This document shows, piece after piece, positions 37,479 through 47,085 of a stretch of 64,000 nucleotides of DNA. The notes below the pieces were generated by a model. It ran no database searches. It saw only the letters and a program-made list of their open reading frames with translations, and was not told the DNA's origin. The translations under genes were made by a program, and so were the position numbers. Numbering within the stretch: position 1 is the stretch's first letter; every line of letters starts with the position of its first letter. This stretch comes from Promethearchaeota archaeon (GTDB lineage: Archaea; Asgardarchaeota; Lokiarchaeia; Sigyniarchaeales; SOKP01): assembly GCA_011364925.1 (NCBI GenBank), contig RDOA01000009.1:47291-111290 (forward strand). The letters run 5' to 3'.

Positions 37479-38582
37479 TTATTGAATTAAGATTTTTTGC
37501 TTTTCACCCAGTTCTATCGACAATTCTTTTGTAATTTGTTTTTTAATTAACTCTTCTAAACCTAGTCCATGTATTGTTCTTCCCTCTTTCCTAAAATCTT
37601 TTCCACATAATATTGAGGAGAGATTGATTACAGAGTCAATTATAGGCGTTTCAACACCTAAAAATTTAGCCAAAGATGAAATTGGTACTAACCCAGTTGG
37701 TACATCCTCGGTGAAATATCTTGTAATTAATTTATTTGGTGCATTTATATTTTCATAAGCCTTTATGTTTTGAATTGAATTATAAATATTATTCATTTTA
37801 ACACCATATGATTTGTTTACCCACTTGCTAAAATTTAATTGGTTTAATCCCAAAATTTTACATATTTTATTTAATTCAAGTTGAATAGTTTCAAGAACTT
37901 CGCATATCCTAGTCGTTGCACCCTCAGCATAGAACTTAAAATTTTTTCCACATTCCATAGCACCAGCATTTAATAACGAAAGTGTTGGATGTAACAACAT
38001 CCCTATATTATTCAATGTCATTTTAAGATAATCATCTACAGGATTTAACTGAGGAAATATCTCTTTTAGTGTATCATACACAAAAAAAGTATCTTTATCG
38101 GGAAATGCAGCAAAATCGATAAGATTTTTGATTTTAAGTATCTTTACTTTATTTTTTTTCAGTTGCCTTGAAGTAAATATAAGTGTTTGGGTTTCAGCGA
38201 TAAAAATAGGGAATAATACCCCTTTTTTTTCAATCGTATGCCGAAATTCAACAGCACCAAAAGTTCTTCCAGGGTTTAAGAGTATTATCTGATCGGGTGA
38301 AAGATAAGGCGCAATTTTTTCAGCAATATCTTTATGTGCTGAAGCGGGGACAACAATTAAGATGATATCAACATTTTTTACTGCCTCTTTTAAATCCTGT
38401 GTAACTAAATTGCATGGATAGTTGCCTTTAATTTCGCCTAAGACACTAATTCCCCCATTCTTCTTTATATCTATGATTCTTGAAAAAGTACGATTATAGA
38501 GATTAACTTGATATCCATTGGATGATAAATATGCTGCAAAAGCTCGACCACCATTTCCAGCACCGATTATACAAAACTTCAT
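37479..38582 (-). CDS. NAD/NADP-octopine or nopaline dehydrogenase family protein
   Basis: A 367-residue dehydrogenase. The N-terminal Rossmann fold shows CIIGAGNGGRAFAAYLSSNG near 3-22 and a following NRTFSR segment that reads the coenzyme ribose. ILIVVPASAHKDIA and ILLNPGRTFGAVEF are typical of the opine and ketopantoate reductase group. The C-terminal helical domain contains NNIGMLLHPTLSLLNAG, close to the H-P-x-x-x-x-N-A-G signature of octopine dehydrogenases. Such enzymes join an amino acid to a 2-oxoacid by reductive condensation, or do the reverse. The ATG directly follows the TAA of the B12 protein gene. Confidence 0.85.
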   Translation of the reverse strand: MKFCIIGAGNGGRAFAAYLSSNGYQVNLYNRTFSRIIDIKKNGGISVLGEIKGNYPCNLVTQDLKEAVKNVDIILIVVPASAHKDIAEKIAPYLSPDQIILLNPGRTFGAVEFRHTIEKKGVLFPIFIAETQTLIFTSRQLKKNKVKILKIKNLIDFAAFPDKDTFFVYDTLKEIFPQLNPVDDYLKMTLNNIGMLLHPTLSLLNAGAMECGKNFKFYAEGATTRICEVLETIQLELNKICKILGLNQLNFSKWVNKSYGVKMNNIYNSIQNIKAYENINAPNKLITRYFTEDVPTGLVPISSLAKFLGVETPIIDSVINLSSILCGKDFRKEGRTIHGLGLEELIKKQITKELSIELGEKQKILIQ

Positions 38583-40328
38583 TTATATATCACCTAATAG
38601 AGAGATTCTTTGATGCAAGACATTGTTTTTTATAATATCGGATTGGTTTGAGATAACATCTTTAATCCTCTGTATTTCATCGTATCTTTTTTGTCTTAAA
38701 TTATCCCAGGAGTTGCATTCTCCATCAATTATTTTAGTTTTGATTTTACCTAAAGCAAATTTGTTATTTTTTAAATGTGGAGCATCGAATATTCCATATT
38801 TGACTAACCGGTTTAAAACGTTAGGATTGATATATGGGTTGCTACGCTCATCTTTATTTTTAGCGAGTGAAGGTATTAGATTAATAATCCATTTTGCTTG
38901 TTTGATTAACTCTTCTTTTCTTTTGAGTATATGACTATCAATCATATTAATTTCGCTTGAATACATTCTACTTATAACTTGGTCCACTATTTTGCAACTT
39001 TCAATTACATCTTCTGGAAGAGCAACATGGTTAGCTTCCGAATAACTTACTACATGAACAATGTCTGGTTTCAAAGTTAATTGAACCATAGTTGCCGCTG
39101 CCAACTGGCCCTTAGCTTTATTTAAATCTAGTGGAAAACTAGCTAAGCCAGTCCTCACTTGTTTTATGACAGAAAAGTTATTGTCTGTCAAAGAGTGAAG
39201 TAATTCGTTTTTTGCGAGCATTTTAGCTAAATCCATATTGAATGAACTTGCAGGTGGGGTGTTAAACATATATTGTGCTATAAAATATCTAACTCCTAAC
39301 ATTTTGGCGATGATTCCACAAAGATACATATCTGCGACAGCAATACAGTCTGGGGCATCTCGTAAACTCCAATGGTGAGCATCATTGATTTCAACAGGAA
39401 TGTCGTTTTCTCCATGCCATTTTATTACTGCCAAATGTTGCTTTATTGATTCTTTTAGGGTTAAGGGACCACGACCGTCCATCTGATTAAACCAGAAAAT
39501 GGGTATAGCAGCCCAAGCATTTTTAATTGTAGCCCTAAATAATTTAGCTAATTCTATAAAATCACGTGTGCCAGCATATATTCGCAATAAAGGATGGTTT
39601 CCAGTTAATCTTGCCTTATTCAATTTTAAAAGATCTTCTTTAGATCTTATAGGCACTCCTCCTGCTCCGGATAATTCTTTATTATTATCTTCGGGATGAA
39701 AAAAATTAACTTGAGTATTTTGATCTGGTGCAATTGAGACTATGTCTAAAACTTCGGAGTCTGCAATCTTCTTAATTCCTTCAATAGTATCCCTCAAATT
39801 AGGTAATCCAAAATGAGCTCTTATTACTGGAAATGGTTTTTTCCATTTTATTCGTGAGATTAAATCTCTTGGAATTGTTTCTTTTTTCTCATATTCAACC
39901 AAATCATTTCTTAAAGTGGAAATTATTTTATGTTTTGATTCCCCGCCAATAAAAAATTCATGAAAAAGATTAATTTCTTTAGCAACTTTAACTGTTTCGG
40001 GAGTTCCTGCAAAAAACAGCCTTGAAGGTCTTTCTTCTAGTTTCTTATAATGTACTTTCAGCTCTCTAAGTATAGGTCTCAATGTAGAAGGCGTTAACCT
40101 GTAACTTAGTCCTAGGATGCTTGGATTAAATATTTTTATTTTATTAATAATTGCTGGAATCTCAGTTGCAGGACCTAAGAATAAACAATCAAATCCCAAT
40201 TGGGTTGCTATATCCATAAAATTATGAACTCCTGCTATATGAACACATTGACCAAGACATGCTGTTAAAATTTTCCTTACATGCTGTTTTCTATAGTTAT
40301 TACTATTAGCTTTAGCCACATTGATCAC
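38583..40328 (-). CDS. B12-binding domain fused to a mutase-like barrel
   Basis: A 581-residue protein. Residues about 18-150 form a B12-binding Rossmann domain. The usual D-x-H-x-x-G is C28-V-H30-I-A-G33, so the axial histidine is kept while the aspartate is cysteine. GFDCLFLGP follows, as in that fold. Residues about 165-480 look like a TIM barrel related in outline to the glutamate-mutase E chain (GGVPIRSKEDLLKLNKARL, EINDAHHWSLRDAPDCIAVA). The C-terminal 90 residues are helical. A radical, B12-dependent carbon-skeleton change is the likely reaction, on an unknown substrate. It is coupled to the opine-type dehydrogenase. Confidence 0.75.
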   Translation of the reverse strand: MINVAKANSNNYRKQHVRKILTACLGQCVHIAGVHNFMDIATQLGFDCLFLGPATEIPAIINKIKIFNPSILGLSYRLTPSTLRPILRELKVHYKKLEERPSRLFFAGTPETVKVAKEINLFHEFFIGGESKHKIISTLRNDLVEYEKKETIPRDLISRIKWKKPFPVIRAHFGLPNLRDTIEGIKKIADSEVLDIVSIAPDQNTQVNFFHPEDNNKELSGAGGVPIRSKEDLLKLNKARLTGNHPLLRIYAGTRDFIELAKLFRATIKNAWAAIPIFWFNQMDGRGPLTLKESIKQHLAVIKWHGENDIPVEINDAHHWSLRDAPDCIAVADMYLCGIIAKMLGVRYFIAQYMFNTPPASSFNMDLAKMLAKNELLHSLTDNNFSVIKQVRTGLASFPLDLNKAKGQLAAATMVQLTLKPDIVHVVSYSEANHVALPEDVIESCKIVDQVISRMYSSEINMIDSHILKRKEELIKQAKWIINLIPSLAKNKDERSNPYINPNVLNRLVKYGIFDAPHLKNNKFALGKIKTKIIDGECNSWDNLRQKRYDEIQRIKDVISNQSDIIKNNVLHQRISLLGDI

Positions 40329-40361
40329 TTTTTTTGTAGTTTTTAATAAACTAATTCTCAG

Positions 40362-40376
40362 TTATTCGAAGAATAA
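40362..40376. promoter_or_regulatory. Inverted repeat upstream of the B12 protein gene
   Basis: TTATTC, three bases, GAATAA. It begins 34 bases before the ATG of the B12 protein gene, in a place where an operator could act. No known regulator consensus is matched. Confidence 0.3.
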
Positions 40377-40676
40377 GCTTGAATTTCATTCAAAAGCCAA
40401 TTGATAACGATCTAAAAATAGGTATATTTACCGTAATATTGGAGCAGAGATCAATTGACATAGTTAACTCTATATTATTCTAGAAATGTTGGGTATTTAA
40501 ATATAATGTTCATTTAAATATAAGTGAATCTATTCAATATATAAAAAAATAACTTATTAAATAATTATTTATTTATATAAATTTAATTAGTATATGTACT
40601 TTTAAATAGTACAAATTACAATTATATATGAACAATAATTATTTTGTGTAAAGGAATAAATTATATCAGTTGGTGA
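40377..40676. other. AT-rich intergenic stretch without a gene
   Basis: About 300 bases of very AT-rich DNA with many TATA-like words and no open frame of note in either direction. It separates the B12/opine genes from the broken winged-helix remnant. It probably contains the promoter for the B12 operon, but no single box can be chosen. Confidence 0.5.
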
Positions 40677-40907
40677 AAGGATTTCTCAGCTAGGTCTTCA
40701 CACAAGAAAACCAAATTACAGATTTTAGAAAATATATTTAAAGTATTAGATGATGGAAAATTTCATACAATTAGTGAAATTTCTCAATTAACCAATTCGA
40801 ACTGGAACACTATAAAAAGGCAAATTCAGTTCATACAGAAGGTACAAGAATTACCCAAAATTGATTTAATTCACGCTTCAAAGCAAATATTAGTGAGAAA
40901 GATTTAA
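40677..40907 (+). pseudogene. Winged-helix DNA-binding remnant
   Basis: An open frame of 76 codons without ATG, GTG or TTG near its beginning. From about codon 13 it reads KLQILENIFKVLDD, then HTISEISQLTNSNWNTIKRQ, the helix-turn-helix pattern of a winged-helix regulator, and ends with KQILVRKI. The frame is opened by a TGA at 40674. A neighbouring frame reads ISVGERISQLGLHTRK just before the match, which suggests a lost start by frameshift. A start at a rare codon cannot be excluded. Confidence 0.5.
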
Positions 40908-40973
40908 TTTGAATAAGAGAATGATATAATTCTCTAAAACTAGTAAATAAGTTAATTTTTTTCTATTTGGATA

Positions 40974-41010
40974 AAGTTTGCTTTCTTTCTTCATTCTGAA
41001 AGGCAAACTT
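40974..41010. repeat. Long hairpin in non-coding DNA
   Basis: AAGTTTGCTTTC is mirrored by GAAAGGCAAACTT, giving a stem of twelve pairs with a single bulged base and a twelve-base pyrimidine-rich loop. No gene covers it. It may be a terminator, a small RNA part or a remnant of a mobile element end. Confidence 0.5.
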
Positions 41011-41164
41011 AGAGTATAGAAGAATATTCTCAATTAAATATTTAATAATAACTTTGAGAAAGAAAAAATTGATGTAAAAATGGTGGGAATATTAGCAATT
41101 TATAAGAAGAAGAAATTGAATGAGGATTTATTAAGAATAATTTTGTAATAGAAGGCGATGAGTA

Positions 41165-41794
41165 TTGAATTTAAAAAAAGAAGGAGGAAGTCAACAAATT
41201 ATGGAAGGAAAAGGAAGTAGTATTGATAAGAATCGTTTGAGCTTGAGTGAGTCTGAAGAATATCACATTTTTTCAAATCTATTAAAGAGATTAAATCATA
41301 GCAAAATTACAAGTATGGAAAAGATTTTAATAATTGGAGACTCTCTAATAGAAATTTATTTGCAATTAATTAAGATTTCTCCAAATGCGCGATTTTATAT
41401 TACAAATAGTTCAAATAAGGTTTTAGAGTCCTTTAAAAAATATACTAAGAATTATGAAAATTATTCCACTTGTATTCTTGATGTTTCTAAAGGAGTCTCA
41501 CTTCATGATTTTGTTTTTTATAATGGTAAATTTGATTTAGTTATCGCTAACAAAGCTTATTCCCAATTAAGTAAAAAGAAAAGAAATCTTTCATTAAAAT
41601 TCCTATATAAACATTACTTGCGTGAAAATGGGATATTATCTATAATTAGTTATATAAGAGATACTATTCAAGGTGGTAAATTTAACTTTATAAGAAATAT
41701 TAAACCCGTTTTAGAAAAAGAAATTTCAATAGAAAATAAAAAAAATTCAATTCAATTTAGTTTTTTTAGGAAAAATAAACGTTTTCCGAGTTAG
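41165..41794 (+). CDS. Degenerate class I methyltransferase-like protein
   Basis: A 209-residue protein. ILIIGDSLIEIYLQLI near 57-72 sits where the SAM-binding motif I would be, but the expected glycine pattern is missing. CILDVSKG near 105, FDLVIANKAYSQLSK near 122-136 and YLRENGILSIISYI near 150-163 follow the order of the methyltransferase fold. It may be a non-catalytic member or have changed chemistry. It starts at TTG with AAAAGAAGGAGG inside the first codons, so the true start may be the ATG at 41201. Codon use is very AT-rich. Confidence 0.55.
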   Translation: MNLKKEGGSQQIMEGKGSSIDKNRLSLSESEEYHIFSNLLKRLNHSKITSMEKILIIGDSLIEIYLQLIKISPNARFYITNSSNKVLESFKKYTKNYENYSTCILDVSKGVSLHDFVFYNGKFDLVIANKAYSQLSKKKRNLSLKFLYKHYLRENGILSIISYIRDTIQGGKFNFIRNIKPVLEKEISIENKKNSIQFSFFRKNKRFPS

Positions 41795-41913
41795 GCGCTA
41801 CTTGATGAAGTATGATGAGCATGAAAAGCATAAAAATTAAAGTTTCTTATTTTAGTATTGTAGCGATTGCACTTGTTTTTATAAATTTTTAATTATCTCT
41901 TTAAAAATGAATT

Positions 41914-42549
41914 ATGAACAAAGTTTTAGATAAAATAAGACAAGACGGTAAGGAAATTATTACCTTGGAGGAATTAAGAAGTTATTGTAAAGAGTTGTAT
42001 TTTAATTATAAAATTATTGGCAATTATTTGATTTCTCGAAAATTTTTAATAAAAATATTAGACGATACTTATTATGTAAAGACAGCAGAGGAGATTAATC
42101 AAAATAAGCTAAACGTTTCCGTTTCAGAGCTCCTCGGTAAAGCATTAGAATTAAAGAATATTAACAATTGGTACTTTGGTTTATATACAGCTTTAAACCT
42201 TAATGGAATTAAGTATGTTCATCAAGATGAATACTGCTATGTTATAAATAATCGAATTCTAATTAATAGACCAATAAAGGTTCTTGGTAAAAAATATAGG
42301 TTTTTAAGGTTTCAAGATAGTCTCTTTAATTTCGGAATAATAAATGGAAAAATTAAATATTCAGATCCAGAAAAAACAATATTAGATTTGTTATATTTGT
42401 GGGAATATAGTCAAAAAACCGAAAATAGAATAATTGTTGAATTGTTGAAATTGTTAGATGGAAACTCTAAAGAGAAGTTACTTGAATATTCGAAATCTTA
42501 CCCTATATCTACGATAAATATCTTGAACAAAGCCTTGAAAAATTTATAA
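41914..42549 (+). CDS. AbiEi-type antitoxin or regulator, orphan
   Basis: A 211-residue protein with an N-terminal winged helix (about 1-60) and a C-terminal alpha-beta domain of the AbiEi type: GKALELKNINNWYFGLYTAL near 69-88 and IKYSDPEKTILDLLYLWEYS near 146-165. AbiEi proteins are the DNA-binding antitoxin half of the AbiE abortive infection system. The nucleotidyltransferase toxin half (AbiEii) was searched for on both sides and not found. It may be a remnant, or a stand-alone regulator as often seen in archaea. Confidence 0.7.
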   Translation: MNKVLDKIRQDGKEIITLEELRSYCKELYFNYKIIGNYLISRKFLIKILDDTYYVKTAEEINQNKLNVSVSELLGKALELKNINNWYFGLYTALNLNGIKYVHQDEYCYVINNRILINRPIKVLGKKYRFLRFQDSLFNFGIINGKIKYSDPEKTILDLLYLWEYSQKTENRIIVELLKLLDGNSKEKLLEYSKSYPISTINILNKALKNL

Positions 42550-42615
42550 TTATAATGTAACAATGTAATGAGAAAAAATCTAGATTATTCTTAATTTACA
42601 TTTTAAATCTTAATT

Positions 42616-42819
42616 CTATTTCTTCGAATCTGAAAGTTTTTTGTCAATATAGTCCAATAAAATCAAATCTTCAGGCTTTAGCTCGGTTTTTTCTAAATCA
42701 TTCGCTATCTCATTTAATATATTTTTCTTTTTGGAACGCTTTTTCATCCTTAAGATTATTTTATTCTTTAAATTCTCTCTTCTCTTCTTTAATTCTTTTT
42801 TATCTGCCAAAATCTTCAC
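42616..42819 (-). CDS. Small basic helical protein, unknown
   Basis: A 67-residue protein, highly rich in Lys and Arg in its first half (KKELKKRRENLKNK), with a helical, acidic second half. A TTTATAAAT box lies about 45 bases upstream of the ATG, in fitting position for an archaeal promoter. No family is recognised. The small size leaves doubt whether it is expressed. Confidence 0.45.
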   Translation of the reverse strand: MKILADKKELKKRRENLKNKIILRMKKRSKKKNILNEIANDLEKTELKPEDLILLDYIDKKLSDSKK

Positions 42820-42909
42820 TTTCTTGTGAATTTATATTGATGATAAATCTCAACATTAAATTTATAAATAACGATATTCCATAGGGTATCTCACAAAATT
42901 CAACCATAT

Positions 42910-44340
42910 TTAATCGTCACATACTTCTAATTTCATACAATCGTTTTTTTGTTCTTTCCCAAAGATGCTTTTGATTTGTTCAGCGATAATTTTTCCGTGA
43001 GCTACTGCTTCAACAACGCTTTTTGAGCCAGTAACACAATCGCCTCCAGCTAACACATCAGAAATAGATGTAATAAATCTTTTATTTACTATTATAGTAT
43101 CTGCTTTACTAGTTTTTAATTTTTCAGTATCAAATCCGTTTAAATCAGGCTTTTGACCAATTGCTTCAATTATTAAATCAGCTTCAACCTGAAAATTAGA
43201 ATCTTCGATGAGTATGGGAGTAGGTCTTCCACTTTGATCAATTTCTCCTAACTCCACTTTTTGGCAAACAGCACCTTGAAGTTCGTCTTCGGTGCATACA
43301 TATTCTATGGGAGTTACTAAGAAGCTGATGGGGATACCTTCATCTTCGGTATCTCGAATTTCATGCTTTCCCGCAGGCATCTGTTGTTTTTCTCTCCGAT
43401 AAAGGACGGAAACATCTGCTCCAAGACGCTTGCTAACTCTCGCAGCATCAGTTGCAGTGCTACCACCGCCAATAACAACAACTTTTCTTCCTTGTAAATT
43501 TGGAATTTGATTGTTTAAATGAAAGTTTCTTAAAAATGTGATTCCTTGTAGCACTCTACTTGAATCCTTACCAGGAATATCCATTCGTCTTGGTTTATGA
43601 GTTCCAATTCCAATGACGATTATGTCATATCCTAAATCAAATAGATGTTCACAAGTAAAATCGTTACTTATACTTTTATTGAGAATAAATTTAATCCCTA
43701 ACTTTTTTATGTTTGAGATCTCATCATTAAGAATATTTCTTGGTAATCGAAATTCAGGGATTTCAAAAGCCATCATTCCTCCAAGTGAACCAGTTTTTTC
43801 ATAAACTGTAACAGAGATTCCATATTTTCGGAGGTAATAAGCAGTTGTTAGGCTTAATGGTCCAGAACCTATTATCGCAACTTTTTTACCTGTATCAGCT
43901 TTACGTTCAAAATAATCTTTAGAAGGTCCAAAATTATCTGCTAAAAAACGTTTTATTAGAGGGATTTGTATTGGATCCCCTTTCTTCCCAGCAGTACAAT
44001 GAAGTTGACAATATCCCGGACATATTCTTTCTACGCTCCTAGGAAAAGGATAATGTTCATATATAATTTTAAGAGCACTATCTATATCGTTTTCCATTAC
44101 ATTCTTGATAATCTCTCTTGAATTACAATGAGTAGGACAAAATTCCATACATGGAGGGGGTTTTTCTTCAGGATCCTTATTTTTAAAGCATTGAAAGCAT
44201 CTCTCACATTCTTCTTGTATCTCTTCAAGTTTTAAATAACCAAGGTTTACTTCATTAAAGTTCCCTATTCGTTTATTTGTGGGCAATGAGTGATTTTTAA
44301 TGGCAATTTTACTACGAATTTTTTGTTTTTCTCCACTCAA
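42910..44340 (-). CDS. GltD-like NAD(P)H-dependent FAD oxidoreductase
   Basis: A 476-residue protein of the glutamate-synthase small-chain family. The N-terminal iron-sulfur part has CERCFQC near 38-44 and later CMEFCPTHC and CPGYCQLHC. The FAD site is VAIIGSGPLSLTTAYYL near 149-165 and the NAD(P) site VVVIGGGSTATDAARV near 266-281. The end has the typical FAD loop DVLAGGDCVTGSKSVVEAV. It may serve glutamate synthase, or act as ferredoxin:NADP oxidoreductase (NfnB/SudA type). No gltB is near, so an electron-transfer role is preferred. Confidence 0.88.
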   Translation of the reverse strand: MSGEKQKIRSKIAIKNHSLPTNKRIGNFNEVNLGYLKLEEIQEECERCFQCFKNKDPEEKPPPCMEFCPTHCNSREIIKNVMENDIDSALKIIYEHYPFPRSVERICPGYCQLHCTAGKKGDPIQIPLIKRFLADNFGPSKDYFERKADTGKKVAIIGSGPLSLTTAYYLRKYGISVTVYEKTGSLGGMMAFEIPEFRLPRNILNDEISNIKKLGIKFILNKSISNDFTCEHLFDLGYDIIVIGIGTHKPRRMDIPGKDSSRVLQGITFLRNFHLNNQIPNLQGRKVVVIGGGSTATDAARVSKRLGADVSVLYRREKQQMPAGKHEIRDTEDEGIPISFLVTPIEYVCTEDELQGAVCQKVELGEIDQSGRPTPILIEDSNFQVEADLIIEAIGQKPDLNGFDTEKLKTSKADTIIVNKRFITSISDVLAGGDCVTGSKSVVEAVAHGKIIAEQIKSIFGKEQKNDCMKLEVCDD

Positions 44341-44469
44341 TTAAGATCCCTTAAACACTACTTTCTATTAATGGAAAATTTCTAAATTGTTATAAATTTA
44401 GCAGTTATAAAACAAAAACCTAAAATTAGAATAAGTGTGAAGCCAAAACGATTACTTTTCGGAATTTTT

Positions 44470-45816
44470 TCATTCCAAATCTTCAATTATATCGTAAATT
44501 TTGTCAATTAGTAAGTTATTTTTTATAGTTTCCTGTTCTTCTGTCTTCATATTTCTCACTGTAACTTCGTTTTTTTCCATCTCCTTTGGACCAATTATTA
44601 AAGTAATTAAAACGCCTAATTCGTTTGCTCTACTCAATTGATTTTTAAGATTTGAAAATCGGTAATCAATGATACAAGGAAAATCTTCAGCTCTTATCAT
44701 CTGAGCAAGTTTCAATGCATAATTGGACACTTTATCGTTGATTGAGGCAATATAGATTGTATCAGTGTAATCCTTTTCCCGAATTTCACTCGGGATTAGG
44801 TCGTACGTTTTTAGGAATAAAGAAAACATTAATATTCCCATTCCAAATCCTGTGCCAGTTATTTTCTCATCTGAAAACATTGATAATAAATCATCATATC
44901 TCCCTCCTCCGAAAATACTTCTTATATTATCCTTTCCAGTATCAAATACCTCGTAAATAATTCCGGTATAATAATCTAAGCCTCTTACCGTTCCCGAAGA
45001 AAAAGTACAATATTTTGAAAGATTTAAATCATTTAGGAGCAAGTTAAAATTAGTTAGTTCTAGATAACCTTCAGATTTATAAAATTCTTCCGGAATGTTA
45101 TCAAACTTACTTAATAATTCATCAATACTCTTCGCATCTTTTAATTTAAGAATCCCTTGGATAATTATTTCATCTTGAAATGTATCTATTAAATATTTCT
45201 CAAACTCTGCATCCTCCAATTTATTGGATTTATCTAAAGTTTTGTAAACTAAGGGAATTTTGCTCGGTTCAATTTCGATTATATATTTGCTTACTGCATC
45301 CATAAATCGTCGACTATTGAAGTATATTTGAAATTGATCTGATGTAGCTCCGAATTCATTGAATATATCTATGATAATATTAAATATTTCGAGATCAGCG
45401 TATAGGCTTTCTTCACCTAATATATCAACATTAGGTTGAAAAAAAGCACGACGACGACCTTTCTGAGGTCTTTCATACCTAAAGCAAGTTGGAGAACAAA
45501 ACCATCGAATAGGTTTTTTTAATTCTTGACTTTTTTTAGCGACCATTCGAGCTAACGAAGGTGTTAGCTCTGGTATCAAAATAAGCCTTTCTCCTTCTTT
45601 TTTTTCGATAATAAATGATTGTTCATTAACTAATTCATCAGATGATTTCGCAGCAAATATTTCATAGGGTTCTACTTGTGGGGTTAGATACTCTTCATAA
45701 CCATATCTTTCTGCTACATCTCTAATCGTATCAATTATCCAATTTACAACGCGTAAATCTTCTGGGTAATAATCGTCCATACCTCTAATAGGTTCCTTTG
45801 AAAATTTCTTGGACAT
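44470..45816 (-). CDS. hisS: Histidyl-tRNA synthetase
   Basis: A 448-residue class II tRNA synthetase. Motif 1 is near the N-terminus with RGMDDYYPEDLRV at 8-20, motif 2 is CFRYERPQKGRRRAFFQPNVD, and the histidine-specific motif is RGLDYYTGIIYEVFD, followed by GGGRYDDLL. The C-terminal anticodon-binding domain begins near residue 355. The length is normal. It is a single gene with a short leader. Confidence 0.95.
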   Translation of the reverse strand: MSKKFSKEPIRGMDDYYPEDLRVVNWIIDTIRDVAERYGYEEYLTPQVEPYEIFAAKSSDELVNEQSFIIEKKEGERLILIPELTPSLARMVAKKSQELKKPIRWFCSPTCFRYERPQKGRRRAFFQPNVDILGEESLYADLEIFNIIIDIFNEFGATSDQFQIYFNSRRFMDAVSKYIIEIEPSKIPLVYKTLDKSNKLEDAEFEKYLIDTFQDEIIIQGILKLKDAKSIDELLSKFDNIPEEFYKSEGYLELTNFNLLLNDLNLSKYCTFSSGTVRGLDYYTGIIYEVFDTGKDNIRSIFGGGRYDDLLSMFSDEKITGTGFGMGILMFSLFLKTYDLIPSEIREKDYTDTIYIASINDKVSNYALKLAQMIRAEDFPCIIDYRFSNLKNQLSRANELGVLITLIIGPKEMEKNEVTVRNMKTEEQETIKNNLLIDKIYDIIEDLE

Positions 45817-45983
45817 TAAATCACATCTATTCTGTATTACAACAATTAAAATTTAAAAAGAATCTTAACAATTAATTTTTTCGATATTTTTACATCAAAG
45901 ACTAAAACACTCTAAATTAAGTTTAATTAGAATTCCAATTTAATGATCTTAATACTTCTTAATTTATCAAGGAGTTGTTATTC

Positions 45984-47063
45984 TTGGAAGGCAATTGGAA
46001 AGATAATATTTCAACACCAGCTCTCGTTGTAGATTATGGCCTCATGCAGAAGAATATTAAGACTATGGCTAATTTTGCGAGAGAAAAAAAAATTAACCTA
46101 AGACCGCATGTAAAAACTCACAAGTGCCCAGAGATAGCTAAGATGATGCTAGAAGCGGGAGCAAGCGGTATCTGTGTAGCAAAAGTTGGTGAAGCGGAGA
46201 TTTTTGCCGAATCTGGTTTAAACGATATATTGATCGCAAATCAAGTAATAGACTTAGGTCAAATTAAAAGGTTAATTGAACTGAATAAAAAAACACTTGT
46301 TAGAGTTTGTGTTGATTCAGAGAAAAATGTTAAAGATCTTAGTAAAGCAGCCCAAAAAGAAGGAGTTTCGATAGAAGTAGTATTAGAAATAGATATTGGA
46401 TTAGGAAGAAATGGCATTCAACCTGGAGAACCTGCACTGAATTTCGCAAAATTTCTACAAAATCAAAAGAACATAAAGCTAGTTGGTCTCCAAGGATATG
46501 AAGGACACTTAATATCTGTACTAGATCCGGAGTTAAGAGAACAACAAGCTCACAATTGCATGCAACTTTTAGTTGACACTCGAGATCTTCTAAATGAAAA
46601 TGGCATTAACATAAATTATTTAACTGGCGGAAATACAACTACATATAGGTTCACTGGATCACACGAAGGTATAACTGAAATTCAACCCGGTACTTATGTA
46701 TTTAACGATGAACATCACTATAGAGTATGTCCGGAATTTAAAGTCGCGGCAACAGTCTTATGTGCAGTGTCTAATAACCCTACACGAAGAATTTATACAG
46801 TTGATGCAGGATTAAAATCAGTCACCAATGACAACGGTAATCCAACCCTCAGGGATTATCCTAAATCTAAAATTAAAGTTATGACAGAAGAACACTCTAT
46901 TATAAGAACTGGCCCAAAAGACACATTCGAAATAGGACAAAAAATAGAGATAATTCCTTCTCATATTTGTACAACTGTAAATTTATATGACTTTTTGACT
47001 GTTGTTAAAGATGATGAGATTATCGAAAAATGGGATGTGTTAGCAAGAGGAAAAAATTATTAA
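45984..47063 (+). CDS. D-threonine aldolase / D-serine dehydratase-like PLP enzyme
   Basis: A protein of about 359 residues of the metal-dependent fold-type III PLP family. The PLP lysine lies in LRPHVKTHKC near the N-terminus. The C-terminal domain has a conserved EEHS, then PSHICTTVN, whose His and Cys hold the divalent metal in D-serine dehydratases and D-threonine aldolases. The TTG at 45984 is chosen as start because AAGGAG lies 9 bases upstream; TTG at 45975 is too close to that site. The RidA gene follows 22 bases later, which favours a dehydratase that makes a reactive enamine. Confidence 0.85.
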   Translation: MEGNWKDNISTPALVVDYGLMQKNIKTMANFAREKKINLRPHVKTHKCPEIAKMMLEAGASGICVAKVGEAEIFAESGLNDILIANQVIDLGQIKRLIELNKKTLVRVCVDSEKNVKDLSKAAQKEGVSIEVVLEIDIGLGRNGIQPGEPALNFAKFLQNQKNIKLVGLQGYEGHLISVLDPELREQQAHNCMQLLVDTRDLLNENGININYLTGGNTTTYRFTGSHEGITEIQPGTYVFNDEHHYRVCPEFKVAATVLCAVSNNPTRRIYTVDAGLKSVTNDNGNPTLRDYPKSKIKVMTEEHSIIRTGPKDTFEIGQKIEIIPSHICTTVNLYDFLTVVKDDEIIEKWDVLARGKNY

Positions 47064-47085
47064 AAATTAAAGGATAATATTAATT

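Noticed and set aside
40674..40676. TGA before the winged-helix remnant as a selenocysteine codon
   Set aside because: The upstream frame has no recognisable protein and winged-helix regulators have no conserved Cys there; loss of the start by mutation is simpler.
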